Shown here: piece after piece, positions 11,011-22,256 of the stretch
Layout: every line of letters begins with the position of its first letter
How positions within the stretch are numbered: the stretch's first letter is position 1
From: Apoda limacodes
Taxonomy: Eukaryota > Arthropoda > Insecta > Lepidoptera > Limacodidae
DNA: 64,000 nt
Direction: 5' to 3'
Assembly: GCA_946406115.1 (NCBI GenBank)
Contig: OX291553.1
Span: 10,979,001 to 11,043,000, forward strand
The notes under the pieces: model-generated
Database searches by the model: none
The model's input: only the letters and a program-made list of their open reading frames with translations
Told to the model about the DNA's origin: nothing
Made by a program: the position numbers and the translations under genes

Positions 11011-11760
11011 ATAATATGTTAAAGTTGCTGTTGCTAGACGCTGTTGAAATAAGCCATTCAAGTTTACTACAAACAAACTCATGCTACTTTTATTTAACGA
11101 ATTATATATTCTATCGATAGTCATAAACTCCTTTTTAAAATTACATTGCGTTCCATAAATACAGTCATTTAAAAAAAACTGGAATACCGCGTGGCAATTA
11201 TTGAATGACTCTGAAAAGTCGTCTCTTTGAGAGAGAGATCCACGATACATAAACAAATGATAATTTTGATTACAAATGATCGAATGACGTAACAACCACG
11301 GTCCATAAACTTCAATCTAAAATAATCCAATGTAAACTAACTCTTTAATTACATAAAATTAAAAAGTTTTTCCGAAGATTTACGTTTTGTTTTCATTCGA
11401 CTTTAGACCTCTACTATACAATGAAGCGCTAAAAATAGTTTCCTATCATCAAATCTTACATTATAAAGGTTTACTTAACAAATTGAGCAAAAAACGCGGG
11501 GCAATTCCAAGAAACTATAAATCGTTTAAAGAAGTAGTTACTAGCGAAAATTTAGGTTTTTGCACATGTAGGTATATTCGGAAACTAGCTACCTGATGGC
11601 CGACGGAACTAATTAATACTACAAATGAACAAATAACTTCGGAATGAATACTTGACAAATACGGTCCACAAACTTCAATCTAAAATAAACCAACTCACAA
11701 CTAACAACCGCAGGTCAAAGCAATTTATTTTTGTTTTTTTCGAGTTGTACGTCATCGTCA
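11011..11760. other. Intergenic sequence, no gene recognised
   Basis: AT-rich. caaacttcaatctaaaataa occurs twice (about 11308 and 11671), pointing to a small diverged direct repeat. The open frames here (10834-11295 minus, 11387-11596 plus) show no motif. Confidence 0.35.
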
Positions 11761-11784
11761 GAAGTCAGTATCAAATTTGACAAA

Positions 11785-11890
11785 CGGTCCATTCGATTTA
11801 ATACGGTAGCTTAAGTTGGTTTAAGCAACTTATTAAGCTGTGGTTTCTTGTGGTCGTGGAGACGGGCCGCTACCTGAAACGGCGACTAGA
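11785..11890. repeat. Dispersed repeat block, second copy at ~61.59-61.69 kb
   Basis: It shares gatttaatacggta, cttaag, and tgtggtttcttgtggtcgtgg with 61600-61680 in the same order. The two blocks lie ~50 kb apart and neither is coding. Confidence 0.6.
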
Positions 11891-11921
11891 TTTATGTTGC
11901 CAGAGTAAATAATATTTCGTT

Positions 11922-12134
11922 TATAGCACGGACGCCAAGCAGGAAGAATTTCGTTCAATGACCGGTCACTATTTGTCTCTGTTGCACGCGCATAGTTAGT
12001 AGCCGTCGCACTCGCACAGATACGATGACCTTTGTCACAGAGGAGCGCAACGGCAAATAATTATGCTCATGCAACAGGGACAAATAGTGACCGATCATTG
12101 AACGAAATACTTCCTGCTTAGCGTCCATGCTATA
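11922..12134. repeat. 213-bp foldback element with ~70-bp inverted arms
   Basis: The left arm (about 11922-11994, tatagcacggacgccaagca onward) is matched by the reverse complement of about 12062-12134 over ~70 bp with few mismatches. Both arms include cggtcactatttgtc and ttcgttcaatga. The ~65 bp loop is unrelated. The open frame 11955-12245 (minus) is a by-product of this structure. Confidence 0.85.
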
Positions 12135-12695
12135 GTAGTAAATCGTAATTTTTGGTACATTTTCATAATAACCCCAAATCACCTTACCATCACCACCAAG
12201 GTTACTGCACGCGCCGTCTAGAACGCCACGAAAATTATGAAACACATCATGCAGTTCAAAAGAACTTACCCAGTAAGTTAGTTAGTTACCCAGTTTAGAC
12301 AGCTTTACTACATTTGCCACTCAAACAAATGTTTACTCTATTAACCCAGTAGGTACCAACCTCTGTGTTAAGTTATTACGACTAATATTGATCTTTTTCA
12401 TCATTTGATCTTTTATAGAAAATTAGGCCAATTACAGAATGGTCAATGTGAACTACTAACTTAAGATTTACCTAGAGACTGGTTGCCGCTTTTACTGGCA
12501 TTAAGAATCCAAATATGTCTGTGTTTTTATAACAGTTCTATCATCGCCACTGCCAAACGTTCACTTGTCTGGGGGGGCACGAAATGTTGCCACCAGAAAC
12601 CCATGCCGGGAGGCGGGTATTTTGCGATACTTTTTGACAGCTGTCAAATGTGAAAGTGAATCCTAGGAGGAAAAAAATCAATAATAATAAATAAA
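12135..12695. other. Intergenic sequence, nothing recognised
   Basis: Includes a short G-run (ctgggggggcacg, about 12570) and gacagctgtcaaatgtgaaa near 12637. No gene evidence. Confidence 0.35.
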
Positions 12696-12699
12696 TATT

Positions 12700-12945
12700 T
12701 TTGAATATTACACACAAAGCCGTCTGGCCCCAAAGTAAGCAAAGCTTGTGTTATGAATACCAGACAACGGATACAGATACATATATATTACTTTTTTTGT
12801 AAATACATACATATATTATATATAAATACACCCAGACTCGACACAAACACAAATGTTTTTTATCACATAAATGTTGGTCCAATGCGGGAATCGAACTCAC
12901 ACCCTCTGCGCAGCAAGCATGATCAGCAAGAGGGAGTCTCATAGT
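12700..12945 (-). mobile_element. tRNA-derived SINE
   Basis: On the minus strand, 12945-12880 gives a tRNA-like head with a clear B box (gagttcgattcccgc). The body, with tgtgtcgagtctgggtg, a TA-rich linker, ctggtattcataacacaagc and ccagacggctttgtgtgtaa, is shared with the copies at 51.26 and 59.57 kb. The head's A box is weaker. Confidence 0.75.
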
Positions 12946-13062
12946 TATAACGTTGTGTTCTTTAAAGAAAAGTTTATTTTCGTATTATGAACTTTATAGC
13001 TTATTTATTATCTACAAAAAATCAAAATAAAATACTCAAACATATACACACACGGAATTGTC

Positions 13063-13305
13063 AAAAACTTTTTAACAAAAAGGCTTCAAAAAGATGCACT
13101 AAAAAGGTAGAAATAATTACTTACTGCCAAAAATCTGATCTGAATAACAGTTTGAAGTTAGTGTCTATGTACCTAACAGTTTATAATACACTTCACTTGC
13201 ACGATGCACCAACTTCAAACGGTAATTTAGATCGAATTTGTGGATATAAGTAATTATTTTTACCTTTTAAGTGCATCTTTTTGAAGCCGGTAAAACGTTT
13301 TTATT
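13063..13305. repeat. Foldback/MITE-like element with ~60-bp inverted arms
   Basis: The left arm (about 13063-13123; ggcttcaaaaagatgcact, then aaataattactta) is matched by the reverse complement of about 13247-13305 (gtgcatctttttgaagcc). The ~120 bp interior is not coding. It ends inside AT-rich DNA, so exact borders are uncertain. Confidence 0.75.
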
Positions 13306-15220
13306 TTTTGCTTTTGAGTGACGAATTGTTTTTTTTCTCGTACAATAAAAATATCCATACTTGTATCAAAATTTTATAAAATAATAAAACTAAAAAGCGC
13401 GTTTTATCGGTTCGAAATTAACATCAATTCTTTTTTTCTCCAAAAGTTTAAGTTTTAAATCCACTTCATTAATGTGGGACCACCTGATAAAACCACAAAA
13501 TATACCTGTCGAAGATAGGAGGAGGTCCTTTTCTAAAGTCAAAAGTTTAAACAAAAATAGCGCCGCTGAAATTATCAGATGGGCTTAGACGGAACAGGTA
13601 ATTGGTGCTAAAATGAGGTTATACTATTAAATTTCAAAGCGGCTTAGAAGGAATGCCTCAAATGTCTAAAAATAAAACAATAATTTATAAAAATTAATCG
13701 ATTTATGATAATAATTATATAAAAATCGATTAATGAAAAAAGATCGGTTAATTTTTAACATCACTAGATTTGTTTTTTATCAGTGTTACCAAGTTACAAC
13801 AATTACCCCTTAAAAAGAAAAATATTGTTCAGATTAGGGACATGGATGTTTGTTGAAATATAATTTTTCCCTTTTTTAGTTTTTTCGGCTACCGTCCAAC
13901 TTGTTATGTGCAAGATAAAGTGTTTCAAGACAATAAAAAAAGAAAAAAATATTATTCTGACTGATTGACTGGATTTTTACCGTGGTTAGTATAAAATCCT
14001 GTCTCACTAAAACATGCATTTTTTGTCGGATCACCATTCGTTCTTTGCTTTCTTTAGAAAATATTGATGATCTATCAGAAATTCTAGAAGCAAGTGAATG
14101 TCTATTAACTCGTTAATACTGCAATGTGTTAGTAGTAATCGTATATACTTTTTCATTTTGTTACAGAGTCACTTACTAGTTCTAAGTGCATATTTGCTGT
14201 TAAAAGGTTTTGGCTAATGATAATTTGAATTAAAATAACTAAGAGACGTGAAACAAACACTGACATGATTCGGTCAGAACCCTACACTCAGATGCCGTTG
14301 ACAAGAATATGGATGTGTAATGCAACTTTATTTCTGTATTTTAAACATGCTAACAAAAATTTTACTTAATTTCATTACTTTATTCATTTTACATGCTTAT
14401 GAACGGATTGTATGATATGAAAAATTACTACTAGTAACTATGATTAACTATATGAAAATTACGAAATAACTAATGAAAATCTACGATAATCAAATTACTA
14501 TACTGGGTTAATAACGCAAGACACTTACCAGTATTTTGACTGCAATGTAGGTACAGCATTCGGTTTTCAGGTGTTTCAGGCTCCGGAATCCTTCAGCTCG
14601 TCTCGACTTACCTTGATAAACCAGAACCTTACCATCACCCGATTTACTGGATGGAAGAATCTTCTCCAATTAACCAGCTTCAGCAACAATTGTTTTTACA
14701 ATAAATATTACGTAGCAGTCTTGTGAAATTTTTAACTATTTTACGATACGAAAAAACGATAAACGAACTTTTTTGTTTAGAATTTTAAAAGGTAGTGTTG
14801 CCTGATATAAAAATTATAATTAACACTATTACATAATCATCATTTCTTATCCTAACAAATCTGCAGTAAATAAAGTAAGTAAATCCCCATCCTCATCAAG
14901 ATTTTTCATTTTTATAAGACAATATTTTAGAGCACAATATTCTTTTTATTTTACTGAGATTCCTGATCAAAAACAAAACAAAAAATATAGTTTGTAAGTT
15001 CCTTCAACATATCGGTGATCATTACCTACCATTTTATTAACTAAACGTTAGGTGGTTAAATATTTTTATCCGTTATTGTAAGTAGTACCTAATAAATTGC
15101 AAAGAATACTTTATTTTTTGGGGAATAATATTTGAGTAACTGTTAACCCAGTTTCTTCGGTTTTCTGTAAGTCTTGCGTGCTGTCGTGCGTCTTTGGACA
15201 TATACTATTATCTGTGGTTG
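13306..15220. other. AT-rich intergenic sequence, no gene recognised
   Basis: Long stretch with poly-T and poly-A runs, scattered stops and no repeat I could pair elsewhere in the window. Confidence 0.35.
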
Positions 15221-15224
15221 TACT

Positions 15225-15692
15225 GTGCTGTCAAGTCAACAAATTATTTCTCGATCTCAGGCTGATGATTGAGAGTTTATTATATCGTTTTTATTTTCAT
15301 GGCAGTGTAGTGTTTAGTGTAAGTAATTCAAATGGATTCGCTTTAAATACCTCCTTGATTGATGTGCAGTGTTAGATACAATATTTTTAACCGGATTACC
15401 ACAACCGGTAAGTTTTTTCTTGGCTAAATGTTTTATGGTTTTGTGTCTCATAATATATGCATAATTTCGGGTATTGTATATACCTACCTGTATTTAAAAA
15501 TTAATATACTGTTCATACGTACTCTCTTTTCATATAAAAAATAACTTACTTGTATAACTAGTTATAATCCCTTATATAGACGTGTTGTCAAGTCAACAAA
15601 TTATTTGTCGGGCTGCTGCTGATAGCTTATGTGGTTTTAACTTTGTGGTACCTCTCTGATTAATTTGCAGTGTTAGATATAATAAATTAGCA
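15225..15692. repeat. Diverged direct repeat pair
   Basis: gtcaagtcaacaaattattt occurs at about 15231 and 15588. Each is followed by a related block ending ttgcagtgttagata (about 15366 and 15668). Spacing is ~360 then ~300 bp, so the unit has suffered indels. Confidence 0.55.
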
Positions 15693-15995
15693 AATATTTA
15701 CTATATTTACTTAATGTGCACGAGCTACTTTTGCTAAAAAAAAATTTTAATTGATATATAAGCATCTCCTTATAAAAAAATCGCCTGAAAATAATAGTTA
15801 AGAAAAAAAAAATTCAGTTATAGTAACTTAAAGGAGGGGCAAGGGTTGGACTTTTTTCCTCCGCACCCCCTTTTGTATGGTGTAATATGGAATATAAATA
15901 CCAAAGCCTTTTGACCAAATTCAAGTGAGGACAGGGATTTGAACTCAAACTCTTCAAGCTTTATTTTAGTTTTAAAATAGCTACCCATATCTTCA

Positions 15996-16440
15996 AAAGT
16001 ATAGAATATAGACCAGTAGTTTCTGTACGGAAGCGATAGATGTCATCAATATCTTCATTCCGGATGACAGTCGCCTGGGGTAGAGTAATTTTCCAACTGT
16101 CAAGTTGAATTCTTTACACTGCCATAGAAAAGGTTGAAAATCACTCCTGTCAGTGTGAAAATTAACTGTCAAACGCTCGTTCCAGAAGGGGTTGTTTTTT
16201 CAACTTTACCGGGCAATAATTACTCGGCGTGATTTGGAACACAGACTTGATGGTAGACAAGTAGTTTCGGTGCAGAAATTATAGATCTCATCTAGATCTT
16301 TGTTTCAGATGACAGCTGTCAAACTTAAAAGGGCTATATATCTCTGTAACTATTGGCTGTCATCTAGAAGTTTACAGAAACGATAGATCTCATAAAGATC
16401 TTTATTTGGATGACAGCTGTCCAACTAGAAAGGGTTTAAA
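15996..16440. repeat. Diverged tandem repeat built on a 'gacagctgtcaaa' core
   Basis: A ~110-130 bp unit (tagtttcggt..agaa, atagatctcatcaagatctt, ggatgacagctgtcaaac, aaagggctatat) occurs at about 15996, 16258 and 16365. More copies lie at 17.36-17.53 kb. The core atgacagctgtcaa contains the palindrome gacagctgtc. Confidence 0.65.
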
Positions 16441-17354
16441 GATACACAATTTCAGTTAAGTGATGATACCAAAAAAAAATTGCTTAAGTGTTAGTACCTG
16501 TCTTTGTGTGGGTTGAGAATAGTGTTGTCTGCGTACACTATGGACATTGTGCTTTATCGATATATTTATTCCTGTTCTCCATTTTTATGATAAAGATACC
16601 TTCGTGTAAAATTTTATTAGAATCAATGTAAATTCGGTGGAATTATAAGGCTATGACATACGGACGGACATGACGAGTTTACAAGGGTCCATTTTTGCCA
16701 TTTGGCTACAGAACCCTATAAAAAAAGACTATTAATTATGTGCGCTCAAGTAATATTTGTAAGAAACATTATTAAAATTAAAATACTCTGGATGTTGATA
16801 AATAATTACGGGAAAAAGTATCGATATACTGATACTTATGACATCATCGTTTTGTCAAGCCCTAGCGTAACCAAACATTTTACAATTTTACTTAAAATAA
16901 CAATAATTAGAACCATCCTATATAAAATAATACTACATTTTACAAAGAAAAGCAATAAAATATTAAAAACTGTGATCCAATTTTTATCAGAAATGCGACA
17001 AAATATAGTTTGAAAAAAATATGTGAGAATTTCGTATTTACCTGTGAAAAGTATGATTGTCCAGGTTATTTCTTCCTGAGATGGAACAATTAGGTTTGTA
17101 ACAAGTCACCATACCTAAGCACTAAACTTTTAAGTCCTTAATTGTCAGGATTGACCTAATAATCAAGGAAACCCGTGATGTCAACAAACAAACAAGTTAC
17201 TATGGGTTTCTAAACGAAAAATAATATATATATTAGATATGGTTATCTGTCTCTTTTTCTCTTGTGCAGCGTTCATGTAATGAGTATATCTCTTTTCCTC
17301 GCTGTGTTGGTCTTTAGCGTAGTGAAAAATCCTAGGTCTGTGATATCTCCAATA

Positions 17355-17528
17355 CTATTGACAAGTAGTTTCGGTACAGAAGTAATAGATGCCATCAAGA
17401 TCTTTATTTTGGATGACAGCTGTCAAATTAGAAAGGGCTATATCTTCATAGAGTATTGATCGTAGACTACGAGAGTCTCTTCACAGAAATGATAGATCTC
17501 AAGATCTTCATTTTGGATGACAATTAAT
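17355..17528. repeat. Further copies of the 'gacagctgtcaaa' repeat
   Basis: Two copies of the unit described at 15996-16440, separated from it by ~0.9 kb that holds a block related to the ~0.58 kb repeat at 6.6-8.2 kb. Confidence 0.6.
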
Positions 17529-18600
17529 TTTTTTGTTGTGAAGTGTTTTTTGTTCTTTAAATATAAATGAATTTCTAAAGTGATAAGTGTGGATGGCAGT
17601 GTTTTGAAAAGTGTTTATTTCATAAAGCTATTCACAAATTTAATATTATCTATTGGACTAAATTTTACTTTTTGATTTCCTAACTTCTTGCAGTTATGTA
17701 AGTGGATTGCATGTGGATCGCATATTTTATTATAGAAATGACCTGCTTTATTTACTTTGGTAAAACCAATTACCTCAGTCTTGATGGTAAAAGAGTGTTG
17801 AACATTACCATTGAACATGGTTACTCAAACCATGTTTTTTATTGAATAAAGCAGTATTTAGTTTTCAGTCTGTGTTCCAATTGACGTTTATTTTTGACTA
17901 TCTAATTAATTAAGTTGATTTTCAATTTTAGCCAATATTGAATATAATAATTGATTAGGTTGTACTGACTAAAGGTGGCACACAAAAAACTATTAATAAT
18001 AAACAAAAATAAAAAGTGCTGTGGTTTTACATTGGGTTTCTTATTATGAATAGCAAATTTACTTTGTCATATTTTTGTTTTTTTTATGAAATAAGCGTCA
18101 AGAATATATCACTCTTAGTTCTGCAAACAATTTCAATTAAAGCCCAAAAATAAGGTGTCTGAATTATTATTTCTTCTAAATGTTTAATAGCCAAATTAAA
18201 ACAATATTAGAAAATTCACTTAATTAAGATTTGAACTGTAACATATATTTTTTTCACTCCAAAAGGTTTACTCAGGATTGTAGGTAACAAAAAAAAATTA
18301 ATAAAATTTCAACTCACATTTCAGAAAAACTTATGATTTCTAATTCCAATTTGACACTTGGGGATCTTTCTTTTTTATTTTTACTAATAATAAATACAAA
18401 TATAATTGACCAGCAAAACTTTGATTCTAATGGTTTTAGAATGCTAGGTTTAACAATTAATTAACTTTTACTATGATCTTAACAAATATAAAATTTACTC
18501 CTACTATTGTGTTTCGGAGTAGCTTAGGTTGATTTTACATTAATTAAAAATGACCCCTTCAAATTTTTACTTGCTTGTTATATTATTTATTTTCTTGGTA
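17529..18600. other. AT-rich intergenic sequence with a block repeated at ~24.07-24.25 kb
   Basis: About 18045-18275 shares an ordered series with 24070-24245: tatcactcttag, ttccaaacaatttcaa-type, aaagcccaaaaat, attcacttaa, gatttgaactgtaac. Elsewhere nothing recognised. Confidence 0.45.
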
Positions 18601-18974
18601 TCTATACTAATATTATTAATAACTCTGTCTGTCTGTAACCTTTTCACGCTGATACCCCAGTACTGATTAAGATGAAATTTGCTATGGAGATAGTGAGTCC
18701 CTAGGTAGGATATAAGCTACTCGAAAATGTTAATTGTAAGTCGGTTTTTTTATTAAATTGGGATATTGCCGTTGAAATCTTACATTGATAACCGAATTTA
18801 GGGCGGGTGGACCCTCGGTCAAATTTGGCATGGAGATAGTTTGAGTCCTGGGGAAAAACATAGGCTACTTGAAAACAAGTGCAAGTTTTTTTTTCTCTTA
18901 AATTGAGGAGATGCCATTGAAATTCTACACTGATAACCTAATTTAGGGCGGGTAAAACCGGGGCCCAAAGCTAG
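18601..18974 (+). mobile_element. Non-autonomous Helitron (374 bp) with internal duplication
   Basis: It starts TCTATACTAATATTATTAAT and ends AAAGCTAG, lies between A (18600) and T (18975), and has no terminal inverted repeats or target duplication: the hallmarks of Helitrons. The lepidopteran core 'gatgaaatttgctatggaga' is present. The second half repeats the first (tggagatagt, gttttttt, gaaat-cta-ac-tgataacc, atttagggcgggt), a ~150 bp internal duplication. Family probably Lep1-like (from memory). Confidence 0.8.
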
Positions 18975-19089
18975 TTGTAAAATATTTAACAAATACAACA
19001 TTACCATGTACCAATTCAGTCTTCTTAATTTAATTTGATATTTGGTGTCCTTGAGGTTGGATTATCCTATGACATATGCCTTTTAATAT

Positions 19090-19300
19090 GTTTTAATTTC
19101 CTTCCTTCTTATCTAGCATTTGATAGATCCTCTTCTCATCTCTTAATTTGTCTTCCTTAATAACATCAAAGGTACCAAACTGTAGAGTCCTATACCCAGC
19201 CGCTGCAAAATCTTCTTGAAAAAAAAATTGCACAGTGTGGTAGGAAAGCGCAAAGAGGTGCGTTGGTACCGGAGTCACTGGACACAACTCAGGTTACGGC
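19090..19300 (-). pseudogene. Possible further relic of the CR1-like element
   Basis: The minus-strand open frame 19287-19093 joins the better-defined relic at 19.37-19.97 kb but shows no clear domain by itself. Listed for continuity only. Confidence 0.25.
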
Positions 19301-19369
19301 TTAAGCACCACTGCTGGTTTAGAGTAATAGTAGGCATTCTCGACTCGTGAAAGTCTAGAAAATTCTGGC

Positions 19370-19970
19370 ATGGTCTTAACGCACCACGGTGTAGTAAGAG
19401 GTACAACGCCAAAACTGGCAAAAGTTTCCTTTGGCAGTTTTAGCTATAGCAACCACGAAGCACGACGCAAGTACACAACCAATTCTGCCGAAAAAGTTAA
19501 ATTTAGCTCTGGCGTTTGCTACTTGCTGAACCTCGAGGCAGCACTTAATTTGCGTATCAATCAACAAAGAAATATTCAGATTCTTATTGTTTCGAGCCCT
19601 GGCTCCGTACGCGAAAATTTTAGCTTCCCTGCAAGACCTATGAACCAAGGTCTTTTTTGGCACTGGCAGCTACTAGCAGATTCAAAGTCAAAGTCATTTT
19701 TTTTTAATTTAAATTAGGTTTTTACAAATACTTTTGAATCGAATGAAATACTATTTTTGAAAACTCCCACCCACGCTTCGGTTCACAATGTTGTTGATTT
19801 CTACTGAGAAGAAACCGGTAAGAAACTCGATAAGTACTCTCTTAAAAAAATCATAAAAACAACAAATACAATCAATGTTTTAAATAAAAAATGTAAGCCG
19901 TACAATTTTTTTGATTGATCCAGCAAGGATTGTTTTTGTGACTGTGGTTGCGCAAATGCACTGCAGAGAA
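19370..19970 (-). pseudogene. CR1/Jockey-type endonuclease-RT linker relic, interrupted by another repeat
   Basis: On the minus strand the block with RSCREAKIFAYGARARNNKN and CLEVQQVA and FNFFGRIG matches, in order, the linker of the copy at 5.45-5.9 kb. Alignment of the two copies breaks at about 19683-19912: there the 19 kb copy holds extra DNA absent from the 5 kb copy, then resumes at 19917 (tgactgtggttgcgcaaatg). Stops and frameshifts throughout. Confidence 0.65.
19683..19912. mobile_element. Repeat inserted into the CR1-like relic
   Basis: This segment interrupts the alignment between the 19 kb and 5 kb CR1-like copies. It contains ctactgagaagaaaccggta followed by agaaactcgataagtactct, a motif I remember from a widespread lepidopteran repeat, plus an AT-rich part (aatttaaattaggtttttac). 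Exact ends uncertain. Confidence 0.55.
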
Positions 19971-20160
19971 AAATGTACTGCTCAGGCAAAATGGTCGAAG
20001 TTTTAGGCAGTTTGGCCAGTCTCGTACCTTACCTTACACCTTGAGGTTGGGTCAAGCTAGGTTTAGAAACAATGCTGCAAAAGAAATTTGTACACCTTTT
20101 AACTTTTCTGGCTTCATGACGATGAGACTGGGTTCCAACTTTTTGATTTGGAGATCTTAA

Positions 20161-21650
20161 ACAGCTGTCTAGATTTGTAGTAATTGTTATTTTTCAGTAG
20201 ATAAAAGGCGTACAATTTTCCATTGCGGCATTATTGCTAAACCTAGCCTCGTACTGCGGCACAGATATGCAGTTTTTATTGTGTTTAGTTGTTTTGGACG
20301 CTACACAATAGAGCCGCCATCTGATTGTTTATAACAAAGGCTTGTTATCGCCATTTCCACTGATATTATCCTTACTGATATGACCGCGAATACGATTTCG
20401 AGTTAAATTCACCTACTTCCAATTCTGATTTTTTTAACTATCTATAATTACCTATTTCTGGAATATTCTGTATCTTAAGCTTTGTGCATTTTGATAAAAA
20501 AAATTAGAGGAACTATTTTACTTTACAATTTTTAGGAACCACACGAAAATGTTTGCCAACTAATATTCCAATTAGTACTCATTTTTAGAATGTTATAGTC
20601 TCATGTGGCTGTCTGCCCGTCTGTCACAGCCAACTTACTCCGAATTTACGGGAAAAATTAAGTAGACAATATATGAATTTTTATGATCCAAACACGAATG
20701 TGTAACGTTAATAAATAAATTTTAAATATGGGGGTCAATTATAAAGGGTAAATTAGAAAATTAAAAAAAAATATACAAACTGTATCGTTTCTTGTGAGGG
20801 TCTCAAACATTTTTTTTTTTATAATTTTAATATTAATAGTTTTAATTAAACGAAATATATATAAATTGACCATTACCCTCCGCCCTTCTCTCCAAAATTA
20901 CTAAACCTAAATTTTTGAAAGAAAATACAGAATACAGTACTTATAGATTATAGATTACAGGAAAACCTATGAGAAGTATGTGGCCCTAAAATAACATGGT
21001 GAATCTCTGAATATTAGGTTTAGCTGCGTAGGTAGAAATTAACAAAAGTATACACTTCATATTTTATAAAGCTATATATATATATATATATATATATGTA
21101 TCACAGATATCTGTGTCCTACTGAAACACGGGTTCGCAGTTTTTAATAAAGTACGACGTACAAACCTGCGAGCCAGCCTGTACACACCTCCATATCTATT
21201 ACTCTTACTATATACTCTATATCTATTACTCTTACTCTATATAACTCTATATCTAAGCCTACTACTAAGGTCTTTTGTGACCCAATGACCCAGATATTTA
21301 AATTCGTTAACACTGCGTAGGGAAACTCCACAAAGTAATACCGTTGTTGGCGGCTCTGTGTAACTTTACTGTCACCGTGCCAATTTTCATTATTATTGGT
21401 TCATAGGTAACAGAGTAACTTTGGCATTAATATCATTAGGATGAAAGTTTTAATAGATAATTAAACACCTTGTAAAATATCAATGACCACCAAAAAAAAA
21501 TACCCAGATTTCAATTATACCTTGTAGAAAAAATAGTGAATGCAGAAGTCGAATTAATACTTCCATAACCAGTCTAAAAGCAACATCAGTCGATATATGC
21601 TTCACCTTCCGAATTTATAGATTGAACTGGGCGCACCAAGCCTTTGAGCT
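20161..21650. other. Intergenic sequence; (TA)n microsatellite at 21070-21098 and a 'ggttccgt'-like relic at 20520-20760
   Basis: No gene recognised. About 20520-20760 loosely follows the order of the dispersed 'ggttccgt' repeat. A run of ta dinucleotides lies at ~21070-21098, and 'tctatatctattactcttac' repeats at 21193-21255. Confidence 0.4.
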
Positions 21651-21654
21651 CATA

Positions 21655-21825
21655 AAAGTGAGTAACTCTACTAGCGCGTTCGCGTATTCATTAAAAGTCC
21701 TATGAGAAAAAACCATCTCAAAACGCGTCCGCTAAAGGCGCTCGTTCAATTTCATACATGTATTTCGTTGACGCGAACGCGATTGTAGCGTTAAAAACTG
21801 ACACTAGGCACACCGATGTCCCACG
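21655..21825. repeat. Dispersed element with inverted GC-rich ends; relative at 46.53-46.68 kb
   Basis: It begins agcgcgttcgcgtattcatt and ends ttgacgcgaacgcgattgta, which are roughly inverted relative to each other. It shares cgcgtccgcta, tttcgttgac-cgaacgc and actaggcac with 46530-46680 in the same order. Confidence 0.55.
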
Positions 21826-22149
21826 ACCTTCCAAATAAAACTGTAGGTATGTTTATTTGCTATTTTCTGATACTTATATAATCTCAATATGATACCTAAT
21901 TATAATAATAAAAAACGCATAAATCGACAAAATAATTCGGGATATTGTCTATCCTTAAAAACAACAGTTTCCTTATCTTTAAAATAACTATTTACTTATT
22001 TTCTGGAATTTCAAATAAAATATAACAATCTATATTATATCTTTGCCTGCCATATACCTGGTATCACACAGTCATAATTATAAATTATCATTTAGACCGT
22101 CAGATAATACTTACAATGAAATGATAATATTGTAAATGATCGTTAAAGT

Positions 22150-22256
22150 GATAAAAGGTATCAAACGTATCGCCCTCGCGATATTGAAAGGACGCTTATC
22201 ACAAGGAGCTCAGTTGGCTACGTGGCGTCAGACCAGTCACCATAAAAAAAAGGAAA
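22150..22256 (+). promoter_or_regulatory. Putative core promoter and 5' UTR of the calponin-family gene
   Basis: An arthropod initiator-like TCAGTT lies at 22210-22215, 42 bp before the ATG. atattgaaag lies ~29 bp upstream of it as a weak TATA-like element. ataaaagg at 22151 is further out (~59 bp). The DNA then enters an uninterrupted coding frame. Start site not proven. Confidence 0.35.

Noticed and set aside
10834..11295. 153-codon open frame on the minus strand
   Set aside because: Half of it is antisense to the 5S-derived SINE at 10.72-11.01 kb; the rest shows no motif.
11955..12245. 96-codon open frame on the minus strand
   Set aside because: It lies in the 213-bp foldback; both arms are non-coding repeats.
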